Shown here: one piece after another, positions 12,089 through 25,625 of the stretch
How positions within the stretch are numbered: position 1 is the stretch's first letter
Layout: every line of letters starts with the position of its first letter
From: Apoda limacodes
Lineage: Eukaryota; Arthropoda; Insecta; Lepidoptera; Limacodidae
Direction of reading: 5' to 3'
Length of the DNA stretch: 64,000 nucleotides
Assembly: GCA_946406115.1 (NCBI GenBank)
Contig: OX291546.1
Coordinates: 8,363,019-8,427,018, forward strand
The notes under the pieces: model-generated
Seen by the model: only the letters and a program-made list of their open reading frames with translations
The model's database searches: none
What the model was told of the DNA's origin: nothing
Translations under genes and position numbers: made by a program

Positions 12089-14352
12089 ACTGCGTATATT
12101 TTTTCTAAAGTTAAGAGTTAAATTAGCACAATAGCTTGACAACTTGTTTTATTTGGACAATCAAAACATTTCTTCAAAAATGTATCTCTTTTTTTTTTCT
12201 TACAGAAAAAAATAGCCTAAAGGTGTGCTAAAACTATTTTTGATAAACTTCAACTGTAATTGTATTTTGTCAGAAAATTTTATCTATAAAATCCTTTGTA
12301 TTATTGATAAAATGAAAGTTTCGTTTATTATAGATTTTATGTCGTTATTTTTTCACTATAAGTTTATTATTATTTTATTCTACAACTTTACTACGTCAAT
12401 ATTGTATCACAAAACATTAGATTCGCTAGAAGAATATTTTACCCTGTTATGTAAGTTGGTTATCATGTATACCTATATACTTACTAGGCAACAATTTAAC
12501 ACGATACATGTTGAATGTTGTTCCGTAACTTTTTTTAAGTCACGTTCTCTGTCCATGCGCGTCAAATCACGTGTTCCAAGTCTTTGTTGTCTGATGAATA
12601 CGAGGCTAGTTTTGTTACTCTAACTATTGCTACTCATATCTATTGAATAGGCGACAATTGATGCGCAACATGTTTAACGACGACGCTGCGATGATCTATT
12701 GTTTATCAATGTTGTCTGTGCAAGTTGCAGCGTCAACTGTATATGTCCGCCCATTGAAAACGAGGCTTTAAAGTAAAGGAAAAAAAATATCTTGGCATTG
12801 TTTATTTTGGTCCTAATCTTCTTTATTTATAGTCAGAAATACTTTACTTACACATAATCATGCTATCTGTTCGTAGTTGTACCATATCTTAAAGAACAAT
12901 TTAAAAGTAAGGCTCAAAAAAATTATAGTAAAACTTTTCGTATTTTTATAAGATATGTCAATAGCTTATAGGTATGTGTGTTATTCAGACGATACATAAT
13001 AAAATATCTGGGAAAATGAACTTCAATGACAATATTTCGTACTTTGACTGCAGTGTATTTACAGTAACACTGTAAAAGTACTTGTACTCAGAGATTCTTT
13101 CGAGCGTATTGTACTGATGTCAATATTTAAACATTTGATTTTAGTTTTAGACGGATGACAAGTCACTGGCGACCTTACACTACAGACGAGCTCTTAGAAT
13201 CTAAGTACTAGTTGTAAAGGTATTATGGCTGAATATTATGTATTTTGTTTTTTTTTTGACAGACTATTTAAAATTTAAGACTCTAGTTAAAAATAAAAAA
13301 AAAATCTGCACTTACGTGATTTGAGACTTGCTAGCAGTGAGCTGTTTTTCGTACTTAATTTTTTCCTTTTTTTAGTCTTTTCCTTGGTCTGGTGGAAAGG
13401 GCACTTTTTTAATAGTAAGTATTTTAAAACAATATCTACATAATTATGATTCATTATATTAACAACTCGAATATTATCAATTGTTTTGAAAAATCGTCAA
13501 TAGCTTTGTATTGTTTGTATTAAGCAATTATTTTTATGCTGAAACTTGAACTAAATTATATGTACCATTATAAAAATAAGTTGAAAATTGTCAAAAACTA
13601 AAGGTAGCTTTATAACTTTTGCAATCGAGAAAGATTTATTGCATTACGTTAAATAACATTAAAATTTATGAACAGCTTCGGAAGAATCAAATTTGGGATT
13701 TTTTTATTTTAATATTCTGGACCATTCAAGTACAAGTGGTACAGTTATGGATGTCAATATCACACATATTATCTAGTGATTGATAGCTGCTGTAATAATA
13801 ATTGTAAATAAATTATAATTCTCTAATGAAATTCTGTAGTGCTACTAGTGCAGTACCTACCTACGCACGACTTCTGTCGTACAATGCCATCTGTAATATG
13901 TATACTTATAGACAGTGTTCTAAGTTAGTAAAATATTTATTTTTTGTTTTATTATTTACTATGATGGGTATGCTCTCAACAATTTATTTATCTGTTTTTT
14001 ATTTTATGCAAGGATTTGAATAAATATGCATTCTAAAAATATGAAGTGTGAGTTCACGTTCTAATAATTGTTTATTTATTTATTTGATATCCTCTAAATA
14101 CGGCAGTGTATAAATCAGTATTTAGCAAGTACTAGGTACAAGGTGCAAGTGCAAGGCACATTAGCGACAACCCCGCGGGGAGCCCTTGAGCGTTGGGCGC
14201 TATATAGGCTGAGACTCCTTCAGAGTCTCGCCCCAAGAGCTCGGTGGAGCAGTAATGGCTGTATCTGCCAACTGCATAGTCAGTCAGAAAAAAAAATAAT
14301 AATACTTCTGCTCTTGATTTTGTACATGACATTTTGAACCTTTTTTTCCATA
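12089..14352. other. gene-free intergenic stretch
   Basis: AT-rich sequence with several 60-130 codon frames of low-complexity, Phe/Leu/Ile-rich content and no family signature. At 14,130-14,300 there is a GC-richer patch with a perfect small hairpin (gagactccttcagagtctc) of unknown origin, just outside the left end of the foldback element. Confidence 0.5.
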
Positions 14353-14361
14353 CGGGAAATA
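14353..14361. repeat. 9-bp flank repeat (left), CGGGAAATA
   Basis: CGGGAAATA stands directly before the left inverted terminus and again directly after the right one (28,298-28,306). This is the pattern of a target-site duplication. Confidence 0.75.
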
Positions 14362-14530
14362 ACCAGTGTGAAGTTAGCGGCCTAAGTTAGCGGCTTTTTA
14401 TAATCCGACCAAATTAAAAAGTAAAGGATTTTAATGAAATAATTTACTGAATTAAACGGATATAACAATAAATAGACCGAAATAATGAGAAACCGGTCAA
14501 AAATTAAACAAATATATATATAATTTAAAT
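14362..14530 (+). repeat. left terminal inverted repeat
   Basis: It holds a direct doublet of the core GTTAGCGGC (14,373-14,382 and 14,386-14,394), then unique sequence (ataatccgaccaaattaaaaag ... gagaaaccggtcaaaaatt) that passes into the first satellite unit. Confidence 0.85.
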
Positions 14531-17500
14531 AATAAGTAAGAGAATTTTCACAATGTGATACTTATCGGCCTAAAAGGTCATCATAAAAATGCGGTAACAC
14601 TTAGTGACGCATATCAAATTGAGCCTCTTTAAACCAGAAACCATATCAAGTTTTCAAATCACACCTATCTCGGGGTTAACTGTGAGTAAAATGGTTAGCG
14701 GCGTAAAAAATATTTTCTTTCAAAATTTCAAACACACCGTAAATCTGTTAGTTGAGGAAAAAGTTACAATCAAATGCCGTTGAAACAAGCATTTTGTATT
14801 GTTCTTATTAATAAATATTGCTACATGTGTAATACCTCTTCTATTTAAATAATAAAAAAATAAAAGTTGAAGAAAATTTTACAATGTGATACTTATCGGC
14901 CTAAAAGGTCATCATAAAAATGCGGTAACACTTAGTGACGCATATCAAATTGAGCCTCTTTAAACCAGAAACCATATCAAGTTTTCAAATCACACCTATC
15001 TCGGGGTTAACTGTGAGAAATATGGTTAGCGGCCTAAAAATTATTTTCTTTCAATATTTCAAACACACCGTAAATCTGTTAGTTGAGGAAAAAGTTACAA
15101 TCAAATGCTGTTGACACAACCATTTTGTATTGTTCTTATTAATAAATATTACTACATGTATGTGTGTCTTCAATTTAAATAATAAAAAAAATTGAATAAA
15201 ATTTCACAATGTGATACTTATTGGCATAAAAAGTTATCATGAAAATGCGGTAACACTTATTGACGCATATCAAATTGAGCCTCTTTAAATCAGAAACCAT
15301 ATCAAGTTTTCAAATCACACCTATCTCGGGGTTAACTGTGAGTAAAATGGTTAGCGGCGTAAAAATATTTTCTTTCAAAATTTCAAACACACCGTAAATC
15401 TGTTAGTTGAGGAAAAGTTACAATCAAATGCCGTTGAAACAAGCATTTTGTATTGTTCTTATTAATAAATATTGCTACATGTGTAATACCTCTTCTAATT
15501 AAATAATAGAAATAAAAGTTTAAGAAAATTAGAAAATGTGATATTTATCGGCCTAAAATGTCATCATAAAAATGCGGTAACACTAAGTGACGCATGTCAA
15601 ATTGAGCCTCGTTAAACCAGAAAGCATATGAAGTTTTCAAATCACACCTATCTCGGGGTTAACTGTAAGAAAAATGGTTAGCGGCCTAAAAATTATTTTC
15701 TTTCGAAATTACAAACACACCGTAAATCTGTTGGATAAGGAAAAAGTAACAATGAAAGGCTGTTGAAACAAGCATTTTGTATTGTTCTTATTAATAAATA
15801 TTACAACATGTGTAACACCTCTTCAATTTAAATAATAAAAAATTAACAGTTGACGAAAATTTCACAATGTGATACTTATTGGCATAAAAAGTCATCATGA
15901 AAATGCGGTAACACTTAGTGACGCATATCAAATTGAGCCTCTTTAAACCAGAAACCATATCAAGTTTTCAAATCACACCTATCTCGGGGTTAACTGTGAG
16001 AAATATGGTTAACGGCGTAAAAAATATTTTCTTTCAAAATTTCAAACACACCGTAAATCTGTTAGTTGAGGAAAAAGTTACAATCAAATGCTGTTGACAC
16101 AAGCATTTTGTATTGTTCTTATTAATAAATATTACTACATGTGTGTGTCTTCAATTTAAATAATAAAAAAAATTGAATAAAATTTCACAATGTGATACTT
16201 ATTGGCATAAAAAGTTATCATGAAAATGCGGTAACACTTATTGACGCATATCAAATTGAGCCTCTTTAAACCAGAAACCATATCAAGTTTTCAAATCACA
16301 CCTATCTCGGGGTTAACTGTGAGAAATATGGTTAACGGCGTAAAAAATATTTTCTTTCAAAATTTCAAACACACCGTAAATCTGTTAGATGAGGAAAAAG
16401 TTACAATCAAATGCTGTTGACACAAGCATTTTGTTTTGTTCTTATTAATAAATATTGCTACATGTGTAATACCTCTTCTATTTAAATAATAAAAAAATAA
16501 AAGTTGAAGAAAATTTCACAATGTGATACTTATTGGCATAAAAAGTCATCATGAAAATGCGGTAACACTTAGTGACGCATATCAAATTGAGCCTCTTTAA
16601 ACCAGAAAGCATATGAAGTTTTCAAATCACACCTATCTCGGGGTTAACTGTAAGAAAAATGGTTAGCGGCCTAAAAATTATTTTCTTTCGAAATTACAAA
16701 CACACCGTAAATCTGTTGGATAAGGAAAAAGTAACAATGAAAGGCTGTTGAAACAAGCATTTTGTATTGTTCTTATTAATAAATATTACAACATGTGTAA
16801 CACCTCTTCAATTTAAATAATAAAAAATTAACAGTTGAAGAAAATTTCACAATGTGATACATATTGGCATAAAAAGTTATCATGAAAATGCGGTAACACT
16901 TAGTGACGCATATCAAATTGAGCCTCTTTAAACCAGAAAGCATATGAAGATTTCAAATCACACCTATCTCGGGGTTAACTGTAAGAAAAATGGTTAGCGG
17001 CCTAAAAATTATTTTCTTTCGAAATTACAAACACACCGTAAATCTGTTGGATAAGGAAAAAGAAACAATGAAAGGCTGTTGAAACAAGCATTTTGTATTG
17101 TTCTTATTAATAAATATTACAACATGTGTAACACCTCTTCAATTTAAATAATAAAAAATTAAAAGTTGAAGAAAATTTCACAATGTGATACATATTGGCA
17201 TAAAAAGTTATCATTAAAATGCGGTAACACTTAGTGACGCATATCAAATTGAGCCTCTTTAAACCAGAAAGCATATGAAGTTTTCAAATCATACCTATCT
17301 CGGGCTTAACTGTGAGAAAAATGGTTAACGGCGTAAAAAATATTTTCTTTCAAAATTTCAAACACACCGTAAATTGTTAGTTGAGGGAAAAGCTATAGTC
17401 AAATGCTGTTGAAACAAGCATTTTGTATTGTTCTTATTATTAAATATTACTACATGTGTAACACCTCTTCAATTTAAATAATAAAAAATTAAAAGTTGAA

Positions 17501-19794
17501 GAAAATTTCACAATGTGATACTTATTGGCATAAAAAGTCATCATGAAAATGCGGTAACACTTAGTGACGCATATCAAATTGAGCCTCTTTAAACCAGAAA
17601 GCATATCAAGTTTTCAAATCACACCTATCTCGGGGTTAACTGTGAGAAAAATGGTTAGAGGCCTAAAAATTATTTTCTTTCGAAATTACAAACACACCGT
17701 AAATATGTTGGATAAGGAAAAAGTAACATTGAAAGGCTGTTGAAACAAGCATTTTGTATTGTTCTTATTAATAAATATTACTACATGTGTAACACCTCTT
17801 CAATTTAAATAATAAAAAATTAAAAGTTGAAGATAATTTTTCAATGTGATACATATTGGCATAAAAAGTCATCATGAAAATGCGGTAACACTTAGTGACG
17901 CATATCAAATTGAGCCTCTTTAAACCAGAAAGCATATGAAGTTTTCAAATCACACCTATCTCGGGATTAACTGTGAGAAAAATGGTTAGCGGCCTAAAAA
18001 TTATTTTCTTTCGAAATTACAAACACACCGTAAATCTGTTGGATAAGGAAAAAGTAACAATGAAAGGCTGTTGAAACAAGCATTTTGTATTGTTCTTATT
18101 AATAAATATTGCTACATGTGTAATACCTCTTCTATTTAAATAATAAAAAAATAAAAGTTGAAGAAAATTTCACAATGTGATACTTATTGGCATAAAAAGT
18201 CATCATGAAAATGCGGTAACACTTAGTGACGCATATCAAATTGAGCCTCTTTAAACCAGAAAGCATATGAAGTTTTCAAATCACACCTATCTCGGGGTTA
18301 ACTGTGAGAAAAATGGTTAGCGGCCTAAAAATTATTTTCTTTCGAAATTACAAACACACCGTAAATATGTTGGATAAGGAAAAAGTTACAGACAAATGCT
18401 GTTGAAACAAGCATTTTGTATTGTTCTTATTAATAAATATTACTACATGTGTAACACCTCTTCAATTTAAATAATAAAAAATTAAAAGTTGAAGATAATT
18501 TCACAATGTGATACATATTGGCATAAAAAGTTATCATGAAAATGCGGTAACACTTAGTGACGCATATCAAATTGAGCCTCTTTAAACCAGAAAGCATATG
18601 AAGTTTTCAAATCACACCTATCTCGGGGTTAACTGTGAGAAAAATGGTTAGCGGCCTAAAAATTATTTTCTTTCGTAATTACAAACACACCGTAAAAATG
18701 TTGGATAAGGAAAAAGTTACAGACAAATGCTGTTGAAACAAGCATTTTGTATTGTTCTTATTAATAAATATTACTACATGTGTAACACCTCTTCAATTTA
18801 AATAATAAAAAATTAAAAGTTGAAGATAATTTCACAATGTGATACATATTGGCATAAAAAGTTATCATGAAAATGCGGTAACACTTAGTGACGCATATCA
18901 AATTGAGCCTCTTTAAACCAGAAATCATATGAAGTTTTCAAATCACACCTATCTCGGGGTTAACTGTGAGAAAAATGGTTAGCGGCCTAAAAATTATTTT
19001 CTTTCGTAATTACAAACACACCGTAAATCTGTTGGATAAGGAAAAAGTAACAATGAAAGGCTGTTGAAACAAGCATTTTGTATTGTTCTTATTAATAAAT
19101 ATTACTACATGTGTAACACCTCTTCAATTTAAATAATAAAAAATTAAAAGTTGAAGAAAATTTCACAATGTGATACTTATTGGCATAAAAAGTTATCATA
19201 AAAATGCGGTAACACTTAGTGACGCATATCAAGTTGAGCCTCTTTAAACCAGAAAGCATATGAAGTTTTCAAATCACACCTATCTCGGGGTTAACTGTGA
19301 GAAAAATGGTTAGCGGCCTAAAAATTATTTTCTTTCGTAATTACAAACACACCGTAAATATGTTGGATAAGGAAAAAGTTACAGACAAATGCTGTTGAAA
19401 CAAGCATTTTGTATTGTTCTTATTAATAAATATTACAACATGTGTAACACCTCTTCAATTTAAATAATAAAAAATTAACAGTTGAAGAAAATTTCATAAT
19501 GTGATAGTTATTGGCATAAAAAGTCATCATGAAAATGCGGTAACACTTAGTGACGCATATCAAATTGAGCCTCTTTAAACCAGAAAGCATATGAAGTTTT
19601 CAAATCACACCTATCTCGGGGTTAATTGTGAGAAAAATGGTTAGCGGCCTAAAAATTATTTTCTTTCAAAATTTCAAACACACCGTAAATCTGTTGGTTA
19701 AGGAAAAAGTAACAATCAAAGGCTGTTGAAACAAGCATTTTGTATTGTTCTTATTAATAAATATTACTACATGTGTAACACCTCTTCAATTTAA
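14531..19794 (+). repeat. satellite array, left arm: 16 units of about 331 bp
   Basis: The marker gcggtaacac occurs at 14591, 14922, 15247, 15574, 15905, 16228, 16559, 16890, 17221, 17551, 17882, 18213, 18544, 18875, 19206 and 19537, mostly exactly 331 bases apart. The first units are 323-331 long and more varied; later units are homogeneous. Each has 'cacacctatctcggggttaactgt' and a 'tggttagcggcctaaaaa' block. No open frame is conserved. Confidence 0.95.
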
Positions 19795-22577
19795 TTGGTG
19801 TGATTTGAAAACTTAACATGGTTTCTAGTTTAAGGAGGCTGAATTTGATATGCGTCACTAAGTGTTACCGCATTTTCATGATGTCTTTTTATGCCAATAA
19901 CTATCACATTATGAAATTTTCTTCAACTTTTAATTTTTTATTATTTAAATTGGAGAGGTGTTACACATGTAGTAATATTTATTAATAAGAACAATACGAA
20001 ACGCTTGTCTTAACAGCCTTTGATTGTTACTTTCTCCTTAACCAACAGATTTACGGTGTGTTTGAAATTTTGAAAGAAAATATTTTACGCCGCTAACCAT
20101 TTTTCTCACAGTTAACCCCGAGATAGGTGTGATTTGAAAACTTGATATGGTTTCTGGTTTAAAGAGGCTCAATTTGATATGCGTCACTAAGTGTTACCGC
20201 ATTTTCATGATGTCTTTCTATGCCAATAAGTATCACATTGTGAAATTTTCTGCAACTTTTAATTTTTTATTATTTAAATTGCAGAGGTGTTACACACGTA
20301 GTAGTATTAATTAATAAGAACAATACAAAACGCTTGTCTCAACAGCCATTGATTGTTACTTTTTCCTTAACCAACAGATTTACGGTGTGTTTGAAATTTT
20401 GAAAGAAAATATTTTTTACGCCGCTAACCATTTTTCTCACAGTTAACCCCGAGATAGGTATGATTTGAAAATTTGATATGGTTTCTGGTTTAAAGAGGCT
20501 TAATTTGGTATGCGTTACTAAGTGTTACCGCATTTTCATGATGACTTTTTATGCCAATAAGTATCACATTGTGAAATTTTCTTCAACTTTTAATTTTTTA
20601 TTATTTAAATTGAAGACACACATACATGTAGTAATATTCATTAATAAGAACAATACAAAATGCTTGTTTCAACAGCATTTGACAGTTACTTTTTCCTCAA
20701 CAAACAGATTTACGGTGTGTTTGAAATTTTGAAAGAAAATATTTTTTACGCCGCTAACCATTTTTCTCACAGTTAACCCCAAGATAGGTGTGATTTGAAA
20801 ACTTGATATGGTTTCTGGTTTAAAGAGGCTCAATTTGATATGCGTCACTAAGTGTTACCGCATTTTCATGATGACTTTTTATGCCAATAAGCATCACATT
20901 GTGAAATTTTCTTCAACTTTTAATTTTTTATTATTTAAATTGAAGAGGTGTTACACATGTAGTAATATTTATTAATAAGAAAAATACAAAACGCTTGTCT
21001 CAACAGCCTTTGATTGTTACTTTCTCCATAACCAACAGATTTACGGTGTGTTTGAAATTTTGAAAGAAAATATTTTTTACGCCGCTAACCATTTTTCTCA
21101 CAGTTAACCCCGAGATAGGTGTGATTTGAAAACTTGATATGATTTCTGGTTTAAAGAGGCTCAATTTGATATGCGTCACTAAGTGTTACCGTATTTTCAT
21201 GATGACTTTTTATGCCAATAAGCATCACATTGTGAAATTTTCTTCAACTTTTAATTTTTTATTATTTAAATTGAAGAGGTGTTACACATGTAGTAATATT
21301 TATTAATAAGAACAATACAAAATGCTTGTTTCAACAGCATTTGACAGTTACTTTTTCCTCAACAAACAGATTTACGGTGTGTTTGAAATTTTGAAAGAAA
21401 ATATTTTTTACGCCGCTAACCATTTTTCTCACAGTTAACCCCAAGATAGGTGTGATTTGAAAACTTGATATGGTTTCTGGTTTAAAGAGGCTCAATTTGA
21501 TATGCGTCACTAAGTGTTACCGCATTTTCATGATGACTTTTTATGCCAATAAGCATCACATTGTGAAATTTTCTTCAACTTTTAATTTTTTATTATTTAA
21601 ATTGAAGAGGTGTTACACATGTAGTAATATTTATTAATAAGAAAAATACAAAACGCTTGTCTCAACAGCCTTTGATTGTTACTTTCTCCATAACCAACAG
21701 ATTTACGGTGTGTTTGAAATTTTGAAAGAAAATATTTTTTACGCCGCTAACCATTTTTCTCACAGTTAACCCCGAGATAGGTGTGATTTGAAAACTTGAT
21801 ATGATTTCTGGTTTAAAGAGGCTCAATTTGATATGCGTCACTAAGTGTTACCGTATTTTCATGATGACTTTTTATGCCAATAAGCATCACATTGTGAAAT
21901 TTTCTTCAACTTTTAATTTTTTATTATTTAAATTGAAGAGGTGTTACACATGTAGTAATATTTATTAATAAGAACAATACAAAATGCTTGTTTCAACAGC
22001 ATTTGACAGTTACTTTTTCCTCAACAAACAGATTTACGGTGTGTTTGAAATTTTGAAAGAAAATATTTTTTACGCCGCTAACCATTTTTCTCCAGTTAAC
22101 CCCAAGATAGGTGTGATTTGAAAACTTGATATGGTTTCTGGTTTAAAGAGGCTCAATTTGGTATGCGTTACTAAGTGTTACCGCATTTTCATGATGACTT
22201 TTTATGCCAATAAGCATCACATTGTGAAATTTTCTTCAACTTTTAATTTTTTATTATTTAAATTGAAGAGGTGTTACACATGTAGTAATCTTTATTAATA
22301 AGAAAAATACAAAACGCTTGTCTCAACAGCCTTTGATTGTTACTTTCTCCTTAACCAACAGATTTACGGTGTGTTTGAAATTTTGAAAGAAAATATTTTT
22401 TACGCCGCTAACCATTTTTCTCACAGTTAACCCCGAGATAGATATGATTTGAAAACTTGATATGGTTTCTGGTTTAAAGAGGCTTAATTTGGTATGCGTT
22501 ACTATGTGTTACCGCATTTTCATGATGACTTTTTATGCCAATAAGTATCACATTGTGAAATTTTCTTCAACTTTTAA
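19795..22577 (-). repeat. satellite array, right arm part 1: 9 inverted units
   Basis: The reversed marker accgcattt/accgtattt occurs at about 19867, 20197, 20527, 20857, 21188, 21518, 21850, 22180 and 22511. The switch of orientation falls at about 19,795, in a different phase of the unit from the left arm, so the junction is not a perfect palindrome. The array stops in mid-unit at 22,577 (caacttttaa) where the inserted block begins. Confidence 0.93.
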
Positions 22578-22749
22578 AGTTTAGCACACACACACACACA
22601 CACACTCCAGCGCGCGGGTATACTAGGTTCACTAATATACCCGGGCGCTTTGACTAGTTAGATTTCAATAATAATAGGCGAGGGCTGAAGTGTTTCTTGC
22701 CGTTTCTTCTCTTTAGAACGCCTTTGCTTTTCCGAAACGGCGGTAAATT
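22578..22749. other. junction of inserted block with (CA)n
   Basis: A (CA)n run (22,587-22,606) and a short GC-richer stretch mark the left border of the retroelement block. The part from about 22,610 on may be LTR or 3' flank of the BEL/Pao relic. Confidence 0.45.
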
Positions 22750-23252
22750 TTAGTCAGATTCAAATTTAGTTGTAAGAGCAGTTGCCCAAGCCGAGGTTCG
22801 TGTCCAGAACACCGCTGCGCAAACCGCCCCAACTTTTCGCTGAAGACTGTGGCTTCAATTATCGTCAGTAACTTGACAGGGTAGCAGAACTAGTCTTGTG
22901 AAGGATCTTCGTACTAGACCTCGGATAGTGTTCAGCTCTGCCACTCTTGAAATGCCATCAGAACCAGGAAATAGGCGTGTAACTCGACCTTAACGCCAGC
23001 TCAACGTTGGCACATTGTCTTCTTGAAGCAAGACGAGATCGCCGAGAGACAAACATCCCCTTTTGAGTTTTCCATTGTGATCTTTGTTGTAGTTCGCTCA
23101 CAGACTCCCTTTGCCAACGATCCCAGAAATGTTGACGAATTTGTTCAAGCCTCTCGTAGCGTTTAAGTGACGCAGGTCTGAAATCTTCTAATGAAGGGGA
23201 TGGCAATGCAGTTAGAGGCCTTCCAATCGGAAAGGGGATCGTGTAACGGAGG
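22750..23252 (-). mobile_element. BEL/Pao retrotransposon relic (integrase C-terminal end)
   Basis: On the minus strand, 'FPIGRPLTALPS', then YERLEQIRQHFWDRWQRESV and SELQQRSQW are the hallmark C-terminal end of Pao/BEL polyproteins. After a frameshift it goes on as SRVAELNTIRGLVRRSFTRL, also typical. Only the 3' end of the element is present; frames are broken. Confidence 0.8.
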
Positions 23253-24350
23253 TCCGTAATTTGGGTGTGCTGATGGATCACGGCCTTCGCTTTGAGGGAC
23301 ACATTGTTGAGATCGCACGTAACTGCTTTTACAGGCTTAAAGTCCTATATCGATTAAGAGATTTCTGGAGTAAGGAACTACGCACGTTGCTGTGTGACTC
23401 ACTGATCCTATCGAAGCTGAGCTATGCAGATGCAGTGTATGGTCCCAGACTGCTGGCAAAGACTGAACTCATAGTACAAATTGCATGTGCAAGGTACATT
23501 TTTGACATTCCCCCTCGTACTCACATTGGTCCGTACTTAAATACCTCGAATTTATTGAGAATGTCATTACGTAGGAAACTACACCTAGCTACGCTTATAT
23601 TCGGGGTCCTGAAAACTAATAGACCTGAATACTTATTCGCAAAATTTAAGTGGCGAAGAGTTGACAGCACACGGGATATGAGGACGCTCAATAGTATTTT
23701 AAAAATACCTCAGCACCGTACAACAGCATTCCGTAGAAGTTTTAGGTATGCGGCCACCAAATGTTGGAATAACTTGCCCCCACCCATTCGCGCACTCAAT
23801 ACAGTAACCACCTTTAAGTTACAACTAAAGAAACATTTTTTACAGTATCAAAAGAAACACGAGAACAGCGCCAGGTGGCCAAGATATTTTCAACACGCTT
23901 TAATTGAATAGGGATAGATAAATAGAAAGTGCAATATTTAATTTTATTTATTTATTTATTTATTTATATTTAATTTATTAGCTTCATTAGTGTATTATCT
24001 TAGTATATGTAGGTACCTACATATAAAGGGTATAATTTCACTAAAATCAGTAGTGAAATCGTTTTTAATTATAGTTAACAGCGACACCACGACCGTGCTA
24101 CTTGCTCCGGTGCAGATTCCTACCTTGGGCTCCGCAGAAAATCAGAGTTAATCACAAGCTGAGCTGGTGTCCATTTCAACATCACAGCGCTCACGATATG
24201 CCTACTTACAAAACAACTCCTTTATCTTATTGTCTTTTTCGTTTGTAATTTTTATTTTATGTAATTTAACTATTTTTAAATATATGTTTTTAACTTTGTG
24301 AGCGAAATGATGTTGAATAAATGTTTGTCTATGTCTATGTCTATGTCTAA
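23240..24350 (+). mobile_element. LINE (CR1/Jockey-like) C-terminal RT piece
   Basis: The open frame 23,261-23,911 (216 codons) encodes the region after the RT catalytic core. It has NLGVLMDHGL..F, then LLCDSLILSKLSYADAVYGP, CARYIFDIPP and CWNNLPPPIRALNTVTTFK, the usual order at LINE C-termini. The stop is followed by about 420 bases of 3' region ending in a (TGTCTA)n tail (24,326-24,349). It is 5'-truncated and fused to the BEL/Pao relic. The frame is intact to its stop, so it is younger than most debris here. Confidence 0.8.
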
Positions 24351-24955
24351 ATGTCCATGCTGTGCCCACCCAAATATCAGTCGGAAACTCGAGGCTCGAA
24401 GTTGTTGGTCCAACTAGGTAGGTCCAACTTCGGGAAAGAGGTCAATCGTCGAATCCAACTCGGCTCAGCTGCGTTCGGAAAACTCCGCAACGTCTTTTCG
24501 TCCAAAATACCTCAGTGCGTGTTACCAGTAATGACATATGGCACTGAAACGTGGCCTCTAAATATAGGCCTTATAAGTAAGCTCAAAGTCACACAACGAG
24601 CTATGGAGAGGGCTATGCTCGGGGTTCCTCTGCGAGATTGAATCAGAAATGAGGAGATCCGTAGATGAACGAAAGTCACCGACATAGCCCAGCGCATTAG
24701 CAAGTTGAAGTGGCAGTGGACAGGGCACATAGTACGTAGAACTGATGGTCGATGGGGCCGAAAGGTTCTCGAATGGAGGCCACGGACTGGCAAATGCAGC
24801 GTCAGAAGACCGCCCACAAGGTGGTCAGACGACATAGCGAAGGACGCAGGAAGACGCTGGATGCAGGCCGCTTCCAACCGTTTCCTTTGGAAAACTATGG
24901 GGGAGGCCTATGTTCAGCGGTGTACTTCTTGCGGCTGAGATGATGATGATGACAG
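24350..24955 (+). mobile_element. RTE-type LINE 3' end
   Basis: Translation gives LGRSNFGKEVNRRIQLGSAA, QCVLPVMTYGTETWPL, RAMERAMLGV and, in the next frame, KWQWTGHIVRRTDGRWGRKV ... GEAYVQRCTS, ending in a gatgatgatgatga tail. The same protein end is found in reverse at 61,693-62,200. It has in-frame stops. Confidence 0.85.
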
Positions 24956-25620
24956 GTCTCATAGTGATAACACAGACGTAGTTCAACTCTCCCTGCACCT
25001 GAGTTTGACGAGTGACAAAATTCTAGAGCAATATCCCACAGCAGAATTAGTTAATTTGAGAGATTTTAACGCCCACCATCGTGAGTGGCCCAGTTGTTGA
25101 TCCAATGACGACACAGGGATATCTACCCATGAATTTGTTTTGACCTATGTATTCTTTCTGCTGGTACTTTTTCCAACCAGAATACCAGATATAGAGGACC
25201 ATACGAGCCCCGTACTAGATCTTCTGCTGACTACACGTCCGAACGGATATTCCGTCTCAGAGGATGCGCCTCTTGGCACCTCGGACTACTGTCTCGTTCG
25301 GAATCAAGTGTCATGCACACAACCCGATCCATCTGGGCCAACTAATTGGCGTCGTGAGTGGGATTATAAGTCAGCAGACTTGATGGATTGGGAGAATTTT
25401 ATGCATAGTACCCGTGGAGGCAGCTCTGCTTTAGCTCAGAAGATCCTGACGTCTTTGCAGCCGCAGTCACTGAGACAATCCTCCCTGGTATGGAATGATT
25501 TATTCCTAACCCGCGAGTAGTTGCCGGTTTCAAGAACCGGCCGTGGTTTAATCAATCTTGCAGAGAAGCTAAAATTCTTTAGCAAATTGCGTAAGAGGCT
25601 TCGAACACGGCTCGTAATAA
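24956..25620 (+). mobile_element. LINE endonuclease/linker fragment
   Basis: It carries 'LRDFNAHHREWPS' (APE-type endonuclease GDFNAHH motif), then VLDLLLTTRPNGYSVSEDAP and LGTSDYCLVRNQVS (the usual LGTSDHCLV), and ends in 'WFNQSCREAK'. It is a different LINE from the one at 23.2 kb. It contains a stop after 'REWPSC' and is cut at 25,620 by the satellite. Confidence 0.75.
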
Positions 25621-25625
25621 TAACT

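Noticed and set aside
12225..12623. 132-codon open frame downstream of Atf6
   Set aside because: Rich in Phe/Ile/Leu/Tyr from AT-rich DNA, no domain, no splice context.
20478..20732. 84-codon open frame, almost repeated at 26,032-26,286
   Set aside because: It lies wholly in the 331-bp satellite; other units break the frame, and the likeness is that of the satellite DNA itself.
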